Source: Branchipolynoe longqiensis (lineage: Eukaryota; Annelida; Polychaeta; Phyllodocida; Polynoidae). Taken from it: a stretch of 64,000 nt of DNA. Location of the stretch: the NCBI GenBank assembly GCA_030323885.1, contig CM059199.1, positions 3,369,923 through 3,433,922 on the forward strand. The letters are read 5' to 3'. Positions 1-10,539 of the stretch are shown here, in pieces (the first letter of the stretch is position 1; each line of letters opens with the position of its first letter). The notes beneath the pieces are model-generated. The model was not told the DNA's origin, did not search any database, and worked only from the letters and a program-made list of their open reading frames with translations. The translations under genes and the position numbers were made by a program.

Positions 1-322
1 GCTTCAGTATGCATATGTAATGCTTAATCTCTATTAGTGTTTTGCTCTCGTAAAATGTATGCTCACATGCAATTTTAACTAACGAACTTACCCACACTTT
101 TGGGACACTTATTTCCACCTATGTCGGAGAAATATTTCCACATATTGGTACATTTTTCACACATATTTACACATTTCAGAGACATATTTCTGGGAATTAT
201 TTACAGATTATTCAGACAGATATTTACACATATTTCAGAAATATTTACTGCCTCGGTTCTCAATACTTGGCACTACTACTACAATAGTTATTGAGCGCAA
301 AATCTATCTAAACAAATCTATC
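1..322. other. AT-rich sequence, no gene seen
   Basis: AT-rich DNA with loose recurrences of a motif like ATTTACACATATTTC between about 140 and 250. A short open frame crosses it but has no recognisable features. I see no gene or transposon end. Confidence 0.4.
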
Positions 323-719
323 AGACAAATTATCCCATTGAGCGAAGGACAGTCAGTAGGTGGGCCTGTAGAATTTTGTCGGACAAATTATCCCATCAAG
401 CGAAGGACAGTAGGTGAGCCTTTAGAATTTTGTCAGACAAATAATCCCATCGAGTAAAGGACAGTCGATGGACCTTTAGGATTTTGTCGGATTTTGTCAG
501 ACAAATTATCTCATCGAGTAAAGGACAGTCAGTGGACCTTTAGGATTTTGTCGGACAAATTATCACATCGAGTAAAGGACAATCAGTGGACCTTTAGGAT
601 TTTGTCGGACAAATTATCACATCGAGTAAAGGACAGTCAGTGGACCTTTAGGATTTTGTCGGACAAATTATCCCATCGAGCGAAGGGCAATCGCTGGGCC
701 TTTAGGATTTTGTTAGCGT
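323..719. repeat. 54-bp minisatellite, about 7 copies
   Basis: The unit runs GTCGGACAAATTATC, then CATCGAGTAAAGGACAG, then CCTTTAGGATTTT. Copies 4 to 7 are near-identical and the first copies are more diverged. One partial unit (TCGGATTTTGTC) sits near 485. Because 54 is divisible by three, an 18-residue repeat is open on the + strand. I treat that as a by-product of the period, not as a gene. Confidence 0.9.
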
Positions 720-730
720 GAAGCTGAACC

Positions 731-773
731 ATCAGTCAGTCAGTCAGTCAGTCAGTCAGTCAGTCAGTCAGTC
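731..773. repeat. (CAGT)n microsatellite
   Basis: About ten uninterrupted CAGT tetranucleotides follow directly after the 54-bp minisatellite. Confidence 0.95.
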
Positions 774-2067
774 CCACGTAGCCTGTAAGCACGCTGGTTT
801 AGAACACAAATGAATCATCCCCGCCGTTAGTTCAACCTTACCCACGAGACAATTCCTCATGCATTTATTTTTAATCCAAACACCCAACAAATGTACTCCC
901 TGGTACACTTGTATGTTTTCATGATGTCCACCCAATTACCACCGTCCGATGTGAAAGCAATCCGGCACATTTCCCTGGGGTGTTCCCCCCCACCCCCCTC
1001 CCTCCCCCTACCCCCCGCTCGTCCCCCCCCCCCGCTATCCCCACATCACCCCCACCCAAACCCAGCATCAAGTGGATCGCACAAATCGAATTTTCCCGCC
1101 ATGAAAAGTTCGTCAATGTGACCCAGCTGCTATGAATCATCGACTGTGGATTAAATTTTCATGGGCTTGGTTTGTGAGGACCCCTTGCACGACCTAACAA
1201 CCCCCGCCCCTTCCGCCCCGCCCCGCCCCATCCCACCCAACCGAACCCATCCCCGCTCCCCCCTTCCGCCTCCAACTCCCCTCCTCACCCCTACCGCCTC
1301 GCCTCGCCCAGCCCAGCCCAGCCCAGCCCAGCCCAGCCCAGCCCAGCCCAGCCCAGCCCAGCCAGCCAGCCCAGCCCAGCCAGCCAGCCCAGCCCAGCCC
1401 AGCCCAGCCCCGCTCCCCATCCCCCTTCCCCCTTCCCCCCGCCCAGCCCAGCCCAGCCGCGCCCAGCCCATCTCCGCCCCTCTCCGCCCCTCGCCTATCC
1501 CCGCACCCCCGCGTCGCCCCGCCCCACCCCGCAAGGCCCGCCCGCCCCGCTCCGCCCCACCCGGCCCCGCCCCGCCCCGCCCCGCCCCGCCCAGCCCAGC
1601 CCAGCCCCAGCCCAGAGCCCGGGTTGCGGACGCGCTTTTCATCGGGCGAATTAAAAGCATGTGTAGGGCGGCCTTAGAGTGCTAGTAGAGACCCCAGGGA
1701 GACAATTTCCCCTTAAATGACAGGCATACGGGCTGTGTGGAAGGGTGGAGTGGAGGGTGTGTGTGCTGGAGGCATGCCGGTGAGGGACGCCCAGGTGTGG
1801 CTTGAGGGGGAGTTCGGGGGTAGGTGGGGGGGGGGGGGGTGCAGGGGCAAACTGGCCTCACCGACCCCATAGGAAACAAGAGCCGGGTAGCTTTCTATAC
1901 AGAAGCACCGCCTCCCCTCCCACTCTCACCCCCCCCCCCCCCCACAGCCCTATTCCCACCATGGAATCACGCAACGCGTTAAAACACTACCAGCTTTGAC
2001 GCTTCTTTCCTATTACCACCCAACACCACCACCACCACCCCCATCCCCGCCCCCACCCCTTACCGCC
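774..2067. repeat. C-rich and CCCAG-rich low-complexity DNA
   Basis: Poly-C runs occur at about 985-1045 and 1929-1943. A long CCCAG/CCAGC pentamer-type tract covers about 1305-1610, with a G-run at about 1826-1840. Open frames of 169-174 codons on both strands here are Pro/Ala- or Gly/Arg-only and follow from base composition. I see no gene. Confidence 0.8.
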
Positions 2068-2400
2068 AACCGGACGCGGTGACCAAATGGGCAGAGTGTG
2101 CACCTCCCGTGTGGAAGGTCAGGATTTCCCAATTCCTATTCAAGGCAAACCAATGACTCAGCGAATTGATACTTGTCGCTTCCTAGCCAGGCGCTCAGCA
2201 TTATTAGTATATATATACGGAAGGACTAGTTGGCCGGTGTAAGGATAATGTGAGTTTACGGGGAAGGGATAATCAGGTCACAGTGTCAGCGGGCTGATCT
2301 CCCAGTGGGGCAGCACTATAAAAGGTGCCAAGAGTGTGCACTGTCACAAGTCAATCCCCTTCCTGATATGACCTTAGATGTTGCCAGGACATTAAACCTC
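2068..2400 (+). mobile_element. SINE family A copy (diverged)
   Basis: A degenerate tRNA-like head (GACGCGGTGACCAAATGGGC) is followed by the family body: AATTGATACTTGTCGC, then GGCGCTCAGCATTATTAG, then CCCAGTGGGGCAGCACTATA. The family 3' end follows, CTGATATGACCTTAGATG and TTGCCAGGAC. It lies in the same orientation as the copies at 4872 and 10182. The head is mutated relative to those copies, so this is an old insertion. Confidence 0.8.
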
Positions 2401-2499
2401 CCTCCTCCCACCCACCCACATTTTCCACAATGTCAAGCCACTCAAACCGAACCCAGCCTCAGCCTAGGGGTGGCTGTCGTAAATTACCGGCTACAGTTG

Positions 2500-2600
2500 C
2501 CAATAAAATCGCCCGGCGCCCCGGTAGGACACCCCGGCGCGCCCCGGCGCCCCGGCAGGAGACACCGGCGCGGCCCGGCTCCCCGGCTCCATTTCAGCGC
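2500..2600. other. GC-rich GGCGCCCCGG patch
   Basis: A short, extremely GC-rich stretch with repeated CGGCGCCCCGG-like words, just downstream of a SINE. It could be low-complexity DNA or the edge of a CpG island; nothing distinguishes the two. Confidence 0.4.
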
Positions 2601-2689
2601 CCGGGGGCTGTGTGCATTTTTGCGGGATTCTTTGTTCAAAGCTGGAGGACGTCCGGTTGAGTTTCCCCATTGAGTGATCTACACAAGGC

Positions 2690-3355
2690 TCTCTCTTCCC
2701 TCTCCTCCCCCCTCTCCTCTTCGCACTCCTCCTCCCTCTCGTCCTCCCTCTCCCTCTCCCCTCCCTCTCCTCCTCCCTCTCCTCCTCTCTCTCCTCCCCT
2801 CTCTCCTCCTCCCTCCCCATGTCCCTCTCCTCCTCCCTCTCCCCCCTCTCCCCCCCTCTCCTCCTCCCTCTCCTCCTCCCTCTCCTCCTGCCTCTCCTCC
2901 TCCCTCCCATGTCCCTCTCCTCTCCCCCTCTCCCTCCTCCCTTACATCCTCCCTCTCCTCCCACATCTCCTCCTGCCTCTCCTCCTGCCTCTCCTCCTCC
3001 CTCCCCATGTCCCTCTCCTCTCCCCCCTCTCCCCTCCTCCCTTACATCCTCCCTCTCCTCCTGCATCTCCTCCTCCCTCTCCACCTCCCTCTCCTCTTCC
3101 TCCCACATCTCCTCATCCTGCCCCTCCTCCTCCGTCTTCTCCTCCTGTCCCTCCTACCCCTCCACCTCCTCCTGCCCCCACCCTCCTCATTCCTCCTTCC
3201 GCCTCAGTCTCCCTTTACCCCTTCTCCAGTCCTTCCCCCTTCTCGTCCCCTCATGTCCCTTTCCACCTCCTGCCCACCCTTCCTCCCCCTTCTCCTGCCC
3301 CCATCTCCCACCTCCCCACCCCATCGTCCTCCCCCTCCTGCTCTCTCCTGGCAAG
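2690..3355. repeat. Polypyrimidine TCC/CTCC minisatellite
   Basis: Roughly 660 bp of almost pure C/T on the + strand, built from TCCTCCCTC words. Longer copies contain CCTCCCATGTCCCTCTCC. Overlapping Ser/Pro/Leu frames on + and Glu/Arg/Gly frames on - are composition artefacts. Such a homopurine-homopyrimidine tract is a candidate H-DNA former. Confidence 0.9.
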
Positions 3356-3609
3356 TCCGGCTCATAAAATGGTCGAACATAACCAAGAGCAAAGCTTTCC
3401 GATGTTTTTTTTTTCATTCCCAGTTTAAAAGAAGAAGAAAACCGCGTTGGTGTTGCTAGTAGATTTACTGTGAGGTTTACACGTCAAGGACAAGGGTCTC
3501 ATTTCTTTTGGACAATATCCAGTAAGCGGAGGTGCTCCGCGCGGTGTTATTATAGGTAGTATATATTGCCATTTATATATGTATATATCTATTTGTATTA
3601 TATATATTT

Positions 3610-3965
3610 ATGTTATATTGATATATATATTGATATATATTGATATATATTTATATATGTTGATATATGTTGATATATATTTATATATATATTGATATAT
3701 ATATATATTGATATATATTGATATATATTGATATATATTGATATATATTGATATATATTGATATATATTGATATATATTGATATATATTGATATATATTG
3801 ATATATATTGATATATATTGATATATATTGATATATATTGATATATATTGATATAGATATATGTATCGATATGTATATATATAGATATATATATATAGAT
3901 ATATACATATAGATACATATAGATGCATATTATATACATATATATACATATATTGATATACATAT
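3610..3965. repeat. 10-bp AT minisatellite (ATATATATTG)n
   Basis: Near-perfect ten-base units run through about 3700-3855, with degenerate ATAGATATAT flanks. All three minus-strand frames stay open and give Ile/Tyr-only peptides, which is the mark of a repeat and not of coding sequence. Confidence 0.95.
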
Positions 3966-4199
3966 AGATATATATTTTAATATATATTCATAAATATTCG
4001 TTAATATCCGTAAATATCCATAGATATTCGTTAATATCCGTACACATTCATTTATCTTCATACATATATAAATATAATAAAATTTCGATTATAAATTTGC
4101 TATAATTTGCAGCTAATTGTTAGTAGACCGAGGCCCACTTTGATACACTCCAGTGAAACCGACACCAGCCACCGTAAAGCGTTGACAAGTACAACTCAT

Positions 4200-4445
4200 A
4201 TGGACCGGACCCCCCCCCCCCCCCTCACCCCCTCACCCCTCCCCTCACCCTTAGCAGCTCCAATCAACCATGGCTGTCACTCCTCAACCGTGGAGGAGAC
4301 GTCGAAGTGCTGTCTGCGACGGGTGTGTGGGGGTAGGGGGGAGAAGGGATGTGGATGGGGGGAGGAGGGATGTGGGTGGGGGAGGAGGGATGGGAGGGGT
4401 GTGTGGTAGGAGAGAGGTGTGTGCGTGTGTGTGTGTGTCTACTTC
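4200..4445. repeat. C-run and G/T-rich simple sequence
   Basis: A poly-C run at about 4210-4224 is followed by G-rich GGGGGGAGGAGGGATGTGG words and a short (GT)n. No gene is seen between here and the SINE at 4872. Confidence 0.7.
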
Positions 4446-4871
4446 ACGGTAGCACCGGACCATCTGCCCTACTGTATATACCCTTGTGAGAAGGCCGCCC
4501 TTGCGACCGACATGTTTATGTAAACAGCAGTTGGGGCCTCTGGAGGTGGATACCGCCATGGAGGAAATGTACACCCCTCCCTGACCCATCAAGCCATCAC
4601 CCTGCAGGGTGTCGGGTTCAGGTGTCGGGTAGGCCGAGACTGGCGGGAGCACATACCGCTGTCAGCTCGACGTATACGCGCTCTCCACATGGACTAGGGC
4701 TTGTCAGCCTGACCCCGTGTGCCCCCCTCCTCAACCCCACCCACCTCACCCCTCACCCCACCCAGCTCAACCACACTTCTTTTGTCAGACTCAGGCTGCA
4801 GCAGCCTGGATCTCCACAAGTCGCGCCAAAACTAGTCAAACATGTCCGTTATCCTGGTGCTGTCTTCTAGG

Positions 4872-5192
4872 GCGAATGAGTTAGAGCGTCCGTCTCCCGT
4901 GCTGGTAGATCGTGGGTTCGAACCCTGGTCGAGTCAAACCCATGACTTAAAAATAGATACTTGTCGCTTCCTAGTGAGGCGCTCGGCATTATTAGGACAT
5001 GGCAAGGACTGGTGTGCTCAGTGTCAGGATAATGTGACTGAGTGGGATACCAGGTCATGGTGTTGTCGGCCTGGTTTCCCAGTGGGACAGGACGATAAAG
5101 TCGCCATGAATGCGCACTGTCACAAGTCGGTACCCGTCCTGATATGACCTTAGATGTTGCTAGGACGTAAAACAACAACAAAAAACAACAAA
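4872..5192 (+). mobile_element. SINE family A copy (good)
   Basis: The tRNA-like head (GAATGAGTTAGAGCGTCC and GGGTTCGAACCCTGG) gives readable box A and box B sequences of a class II (Leu/Ser-like) tRNA. The body contains GCGCTCGGCATTATTAGGA and the tail is GTAAAACAACAACAAA. A short direct repeat TCTAGG flanks it (4866-4871 and 5193-5198). The first dozen head bases seen in other copies are missing. It is non-autonomous and would need a LINE for mobilisation. Confidence 0.88.
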
Positions 5193-5228
5193 TCTAGGCA
5201 GATGGACAGATACTGAGATAGACAGACA

Positions 5229-6361
5229 TCATCATCATCATGCTGTCGGTCGCGATGCGACAAAGACTGCTTTCATTGCTTGACTGCAGCTCTCCTGCTG
5301 TGAGAGTTGAGTCCAGATGGTGTTAGTGAGCCAAAATGTGTTTAGGGCGGGATTTCCAGTTTAGTGCCAAAAAGTCTGTATGCCGGGGGAGGTGTTATGC
5401 TAACAGCTCACGTTTAAGGTCGGCTGCACAAACCCCGTTTCAGAGGACGTTTAAGGGTGGTGTTAGTGTTAAGTTAGGCCCAAATCTATTCAATGCTGTC
5501 ATATTTAACAGAATTACATACGCAATAAGTGAAATTTTATCAATTTAACCCTAAAGCGAACCGATATTAACACCACCGATGCATTGGCGGCGTTATTCAT
5601 ATTGTCGAATCGACGAATGTAAACTAAACAAATCACCACCACCACAGTGCTGGCTGGTGCCCGGCGGTGTTAGATACTGATTAGGCTTGCCACCGTTTAG
5701 GCGCCTCTGCATACGGCGTGACATACTTCGCGTGGGCGGTGATAGCTAAACACGTTTAGCAGCTAACACCAACGGACGCTAACACCGCATCCTGCATATG
5801 GCCCCAGGCGTCGGTCTTAATGTCTCTCAGCTTCAGGTTTCTCTTGACGGTATCCTTGAACCGGAGACGAGGGCGCCCTCTCTTTCTGTAACCAGAAGAC
5901 AGTTGAGAATAGAGGATCTGCTTTGGTAGCCTGTCTGATGACATCCTCATGAGGTGTCCAGTCCACCGGAGATTCTTTTTGATCAGAAGATCTTCCATAG
6001 AGCCCAGCCCGTCCGTTCGAGTATTTCTTTATTTGTCACTCTGTCCTTCCAGGTTAGCCTCATGATTGAACACAGATGTCGCATCATGAAGGCATGCAGC
6101 TTTTTCACCTGTCGTCTGTACACTGTCCAGGCCTCGCCTCCGTATAGTAGGGTGGATAGCACGATTGCACGGTAGATCTTGCCTTTGACTCGAATGGACA
6201 CATGGTGGCTGTTCCAGAGTCTCTGGCCTAGTCGGCTGAAAGATGCACTAGCCTTGGCCATCCTCCTCTCTATTTCAGAATCAATGCGTCCATCACTTGA
6301 TATAGTGCTTCCGAGGTAGGACAGACACCTGTGCTTCCTGCAGTTCCCGCTCATTGTAATG
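5229..6361 (-). pseudogene. RTE-like LINE 3' fragment, frameshifted
   Basis: Minus-strand frames encode the C-terminal part of a non-LTR retrotransposon reverse transcriptase. Motifs in order are YLGSTISSDGRIDSEIERR, then LLYGGEAWTV, then LHAFMMRHLCSIMRLTWKDR and TNKEILERTGW, then LRWTGHLMRM and YRKRGRPRLRFKD. This thumb/C-terminal pattern is typical of RTE-type elements. The reading shifts by one frame near 5985-5998, between the TNKEILERT part and the LRWTGHL part. The 5' palm/fingers and endonuclease are absent, replaced at about 6362 by a SINE fragment, so this is a dead 5'-truncated copy. The 3' end on the minus strand runs through a GTCGC-AT-GCGAC-like stem into (ATG)n, the short trinucleotide tail expected of RTE elements. 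The 3' part is interrupted by an inserted element at 5319-5786. Confidence 0.85.
5319..5786. mobile_element. Inverted-repeat element nested in the LINE
   Basis: The stretch begins GGTGTTAGTGAGCC and its other end, read on the minus strand, begins GGTGTTAGCGTCC. Both ends carry TGTTTAG shortly inside. More GGTGTTA words occur internally. It separates the LINE reading frame from the LINE (ATG)n tail, so it reads as a later insertion. I could not define a target duplication. Confidence 0.5.
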
Positions 6362-6462
6362 CAAGGAGTAGTGCAATTGTGAAGACCAATCGTCCACTTA
6401 TTGAACATGTCTTGATATGACCTAAGATTTTGCCAGGGTGTCAGACTACAACAAACAGCCTT
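6362..6462 (+). mobile_element. SINE A variant fragment (A2 body)
   Basis: It contains GGAGTAGTGCAATTGTGAAG and ACCAATCGTCC, followed by the family tail TTGATATGACCTAAG, GCCAGGGTG and ACTACAACAAACA. The AAGACCAATTGTC-type body recurs at 29111-29215 and 60604-60750, so this is a second SINE A subfamily. It abuts the broken 5' end of the LINE. Confidence 0.7.
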
Positions 6463-6566
6463 ATGGGGCAGGATGGGTTTTTGTATGTGAATGGCTTTCA
6501 GTGTTTCACCTTACTGTTGGGTTTCAGCACAATTGAAATCATCAAACCACCAGTACACTTCGATAA

Positions 6567-6934
6567 AGCGGCTGTCACACATCACTAGATTGAAAAACGG
6601 ACAGAATTGTCTAGTCCGGTGGTGACTGGGCATGATAAGTATTAAAAGGTATTAAAATGTGTCAAAATGTTGCGATATCAGGGTCAAAGGGCGCTGGGCG
6701 AATGGACATAAAACGGACATGAAACGGACATGTAACGGACATGAAACGGACATGAACGGATAGCCAACGGATGAAACAAACTCTAACCGGACAAGAACCA
6801 TAGACGTCAATCCGGCGGCATCCATTCCAAGTATTGTGCATGTTCAAAACTTGTACGGACACAAACCAGACTATCACCAGACTTTGTTTGGTTTCTTTCC
6901 GTTTCCTCCAATCCGGTGATGTGTGACAGCCGCT
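6567..6934. mobile_element. MITE family H2, copy 1
   Basis: The terminal inverted repeats are AGCGGCTGTCACACATCAC at the left and its complement at the right (GTGATGTGTGACAGCCGCT). TAA sits immediately left and TTA right. The interior has repeated ACGGACATGAA words. A three-base TWA target is typical of the PIF/Harbinger superfamily. No transposase is encoded. Confidence 0.85.
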
Positions 6935-7049
6935 TTACTAACTAGGATTATGCATTTGAAAAAACTCGGGAATTACGATCATTACACCTACAGCGAATTT
7001 CTGAAAAAAACACGGATCTTCTCTTATAGTTATCTAAATCGTTCTCTTG

Positions 7050-7285
7050 TTTAGGTTTTATGTTCTAGTAACATCTGAGGTAATTTGGAGGATTTGAACT
7101 ACTCAACTGTTCTCATACATCCTGATTCCTTGGAATTTTGTTTAAAGCTGCAGAGTCCGATGATTTTGAATTTCAGTCATTTTTCTGAGATAACTATATT
7201 GAATAGATTGTTATAATCTATATTACTTTAGTTTGAAATTATTTTTATTTTGAAATATTTTCTAGGCGGATCGATCTTTGCACGC
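7050..7285. repeat. SINE A tail remnant plus 5' half of MITE D
   Basis: TTTTATGTTCTAGTAACATC is the reversed SINE A 3' end, followed by a segment (ACTCAACTGTT, CATACATCCTGATTCC) that recurs at 16850-16905. It then runs into TTTAAAGCTGCAGAGTCCGA, the terminal inverted repeat of MITE family D, whose distal half is absent. Confidence 0.6.
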
Positions 7286-7632
7286 GTTCCCTCGATATTA
7301 ACTCACGCTTGTACTGCTTGTGCCTCAAGCACCATATCAGGCACTATATTTTTTTGGTACTAGCATCGATGCACATACTATTCTCTGTCATGTCATGGAA
7401 TTGTCATGGCAGAGGAGGTAGGTAAAGCAGCGCCTTTTGCTGATTCTGAATCTGCTCTCAAGACGGACACACAGCTAGTACATATATCTGATGCATAGGC
7501 ATTATGCGAGTATAAAATCGCAGAAGGGAAATTATTATTATTGTTATTATTTTACCATTGTGATACCCATTTGGTGCGTGACCCGTGGCGCCACCAGCGC
7601 CACCGATTCTAACTAGGAACGCCCTGCTCTGT

Positions 7633-7705
7633 CATTCCCGCCCGAGCATTAGAGAGAGAGAGAGGGAGGGGGGGGGGGGGGGGGGGGAGAGACAGACAGC
7701 CAGAC
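7633..7705. repeat. (GA)n and poly-G tract
   Basis: Short (GA)n, then about 20 consecutive G residues, then GACAGACAGCC words. Confidence 0.9.
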
Positions 7706-7903
7706 AGAGAGTAGTTAGTTTAAATTCTCTACATATAATATTGAGAGAATATCAACTTGAATCATATGTTTTCACTTCATTAAATAGTTTGCTAGAGAAT
7801 GTAAGAAAAATAGCACCGAATGCTTGATGACTTTAACTCTATCTTCTCGACGGGTATTCTTAATGTAATTTATATATAAGAGATACCTATATACACACGT
7901 ATA

Positions 7904-8109
7904 CTGTAAACCTCTCTAAATCGACCGACCATGGGACCGACTTTAAACGGTCCATTTAGGATGGTGGTCAGTTTAGGGAGGTTTTTTAAATCATTACAAT
8001 GGTATTTTATTATTACAATGGTATGGGCAATTATTTTGGACCCAAATAAAGCGATCGATATAGGGGAATGGTCGATCTGTGGATGTTGCCGGTTAGAGAG
8101 GTTTTACTG
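7904..8109 (+). mobile_element. MITE family P (pogo/Tigger-like), copy 1
   Basis: The left end is CTGTAAACCTCTCTAAATCG and the right end, complemented, begins CAGTAAAACCTCTCTAACC. A TA dinucleotide lies at the left boundary. CAGT-starting ends with the AACCTCTCTAA core and TA targets are typical of pogo/Tigger-type Tc1-mariner elements. It is about 206 bp long, with a central partial palindrome (GGGACCGACTTTAAA) and no transposase. Confidence 0.8.
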
Positions 8110-8443
8110 CATATATTATATATATAGTGTATATATAACAGAGTGTCTGGCAGAAATCAGATGGCGATTGTGCCTTTTCTGTAGTATCTAACATTTTGTG
8201 GAATAGCCAGAGGGTGTAAGAAAATCAGCTTATCTTGATGAATTCAAAATTAGTCTTCTTTATTCAACTGTTGATACCAGCTTTTTGTGATAAATGTAAT
8301 TTCTCTATACGCGGTGTAAGGTGATCATATCATGGTTTTACTGCATGGCACACGAGACAGTAAAATGCACATCATTACTGCTATTATTACTGTTGTTATT
8401 ACCATTCATATTACCATTCCTATTATCATTGGTATTACCACTC

Positions 8444-8772
8444 ATACCTGGTGGCTGAATCGGTAGTGCGTGGGCCTCACGTTCGGAAGATCGGGACTTT
8501 GGTTCCCGGTCGAGTCAAACCAATGACTTATAAAATTGAGACTTGTCGCATCATAGCCTGGCGCTCGGCATTAATAGGATAGGGCAAAGACTGGTTAGCT
8601 CAGTGTCCGGATAATGCAACTAAGTGGGATATTTTGTCATGGTGCTGCTGGCATGATTTCCCAATGGGGCAGCACTGTAAAGTTGCCATGAGTGCGCACT
8701 CTAAGAAGTCGGTACCCATCCTGATATGACCTTTCATGTTGCCAGAACGTAAAACTCCAACAACCAACCAAC
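8444..8772 (+). mobile_element. SINE family A copy (diverged head)
   Basis: The head is GGTGGCTGAATCGGTAGTGC, then TTCCCGGTCGAGTCAAACCA. The body has GGCGCTCGGCATTAATAGGA and CCCAATGGGGCAGCACTGTA. The tail is CTGATATGACC, GTTGCCAGAACGTAAAAC, CAACAACCAACC. The head differs more from the other copies than the body does. Confidence 0.85.
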
Positions 8773-8774
8773 CA

Positions 8775-9320
8775 CTCATATTACCACTATTATTGCAATT
8801 ATTACTACAATCGTTATTACAATTACTATTATTATTGTTACAATTATTATTACAATTATTATTGCCAATATTATTGTTACTATTATTATCACAATTACTA
8901 TAAATATCACCATATTTACTACCACCATATTTACAATTATTATTACGATTATTATTGCAAATATTATTGTTACTATTATTATCACAATTACTCATAATAT
9001 CACCATATTTACTACCACCATATTTACAATTATTATTACGATTATTATTGCCAATATTATTGTTACTATTATTATCACAATTCCTCGTAATATCACCATA
9101 TTTACTACAATCATATTTACAATTATTATTACAATTATTATTGCCAATATTATAGTTACTATCATTATCACAATTACTATTAATATCACCATATTTACTA
9201 CCACCATATTTACAATCATTATTACTATTATTAGTACGATGATTATCATCATCAGAAATATTATTATTACGACCATTATTACAACTATTGGTACGATAAT
9301 TCTTACGACTATTAAGTATT
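8775..9320. repeat. 93-bp ATT-rich minisatellite
   Basis: The word GCCAATATTATTGTTAC recurs at about 8868, 8957, 9050 and 9143, embedded in ATTATTACAATTATT. The subunit ATATCACCATATTTACTACC marks each copy. The period is divisible by three and gives an Asn-rich 31-residue repeat on the minus strand. I regard that as a composition effect. Confidence 0.9.
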
Positions 9321-9572
9321 ATTACAATCATTTTTACCAACATCATTGATTCACACCTGCACTTATAAACAAACGCATACCCCAAGGTCAATGCCTACGA
9401 CAATCATTGTGGTGCAAGTACAACTGGACTCGACTTGCGGGAGCAGAGCAGTGCAACTTGATGAATTATTCATTGCATAGTGTGAGTACACCAATGCAGT
9501 CGCACGCAATTCAGTCCTCCGGTATTACAACAGGAAAGTTTTGTGTTAATGGCAGATTGTAATCTCCGCTAA

Positions 9573-10034
9573 TGCCTTGCTCACAAATGTGTTACGGCAT
9601 GCCTTCGGCGGCCATAAGTCGCCTCATCGGCCAGACTGTATGGTGAGTTACGGTCGCCGTATGGTGATCATATGGTTTTTTTGCTCACCGCAAGGTGTTG
9701 TGATTTGTTAAAAGTCGGAGTTATCTTAACTTCGTAAAAATCGCAACGCCGCAGGCCACACAGAACCCACAACACCATACGGGCACTTTTTCTTCTTCTT
9801 TTACATCAATATGGTACAATATTCATATTTGTGTGATCAATATTAAGAAAATTACATTTTTATTTATTTCAAACATGCATAAAGTTAAAGACAAACCCCA
9901 AGGTGCCTTCCGGTGACTGTACAATTTGTGAATATATAAACCGCAGACCGTAACGCCATAATATTTGCACAAACCGCAACACATACCGCAGACTGCAGCA
10001 CCGTATGGCACCCGCAGCATTTGTGATCTAGGCA
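9573..10034. mobile_element. MITE family H4 (462 bp)
   Basis: The left end is TGCCTTGCTCACAAATG and the complemented right end is TGCCTAGATCACAAATG, 15 of 17 identical. TAA lies immediately left and TTA immediately right. The interior repeats ACCGCA and CCGTATGG words and has no coding capacity. TWA flanks suggest a PIF/Harbinger-type element. Confidence 0.65.
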
Positions 10035-10181
10035 TTAGTAAAAGAATAGCATGGCCACCTCAAACGCCGCATATTGCCACCTCTTAAATATTCACATTTG
10101 CGCTTTCATAATTCCCTAGCCACACCCACCCCCTTTTCCCACCCACCCACACACCATTTCCCACCCAACAACCGATCCCCT

Positions 10182-10523
10182 TCACCAGACGCGATGGCCG
10201 AATGAGTAGAGCGTCCTTCTACTTTTGGAGACCGGGAGATCCGAACCTATGAGTTCGTGGGTTCGAATCCTGGTCGAGTCAAACCAAGACTTAAAAATTG
10301 ATACTTGTCATTTCCTAGCCTGGCGCTCGGCATTATTAGGATAGGGCAAACACTGGTTTGCTCAGTGGCAGGATAATGTGTCTGAGTGGGATATCAGGTC
10401 ATGGTGCTGGTGGTCTGGTGTCCCAGTGGGGCAGCACTATGAAGTCGCTAGGAGCGCTCACTGTCACCTGTCCTGATATGACCTTAGATGTTGCTAGAAC
10501 GTAAAACAACAACCAAACAAACG
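10182..10523 (+). mobile_element. SINE family A, full length with 8-bp TSD
   Basis: The head starts GACGCGATGGCCGAATGAG and has box B GGGTTCGAATCC. The body and tail (GATGTTGCTAGAACG, TAAAACAACAACC) are complete. A perfect direct repeat GATCCCCT flanks it (10174-10181 and 10524-10531), as expected for LINE-type target-primed insertion. About 20 extra bases lie between box A and box B relative to the copy at 4872. Confidence 0.9.
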
Positions 10524-10539
10524 GATCCCCTATCCCACC

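Noticed and set aside
1151..1685. Overlapping 169-174 codon frames on both strands
   Set aside because: They lie wholly in CCCAG/C-rich repeats and read as Pro/Ala or Gly/Trp strings; openness follows from composition.
2491..3459. Several long frames (182-261 codons)
   Set aside because: Homopurine/homopyrimidine tract giving Ser/Pro/Leu or Glu/Arg/Gly only.
4872..4945. tRNA-Leu/Ser gene at the SINE A head
   Set aside because: It is followed by the SINE A body and tail, the acceptor stem is degenerate, and the same unit recurs over 15 times.
8600..9391. 263-codon Asn-rich minus-strand frame resembling a low-complexity protein
   Set aside because: It coincides with a 93-bp ATT-rich array and continues into a SINE A copy; no start context or domain.
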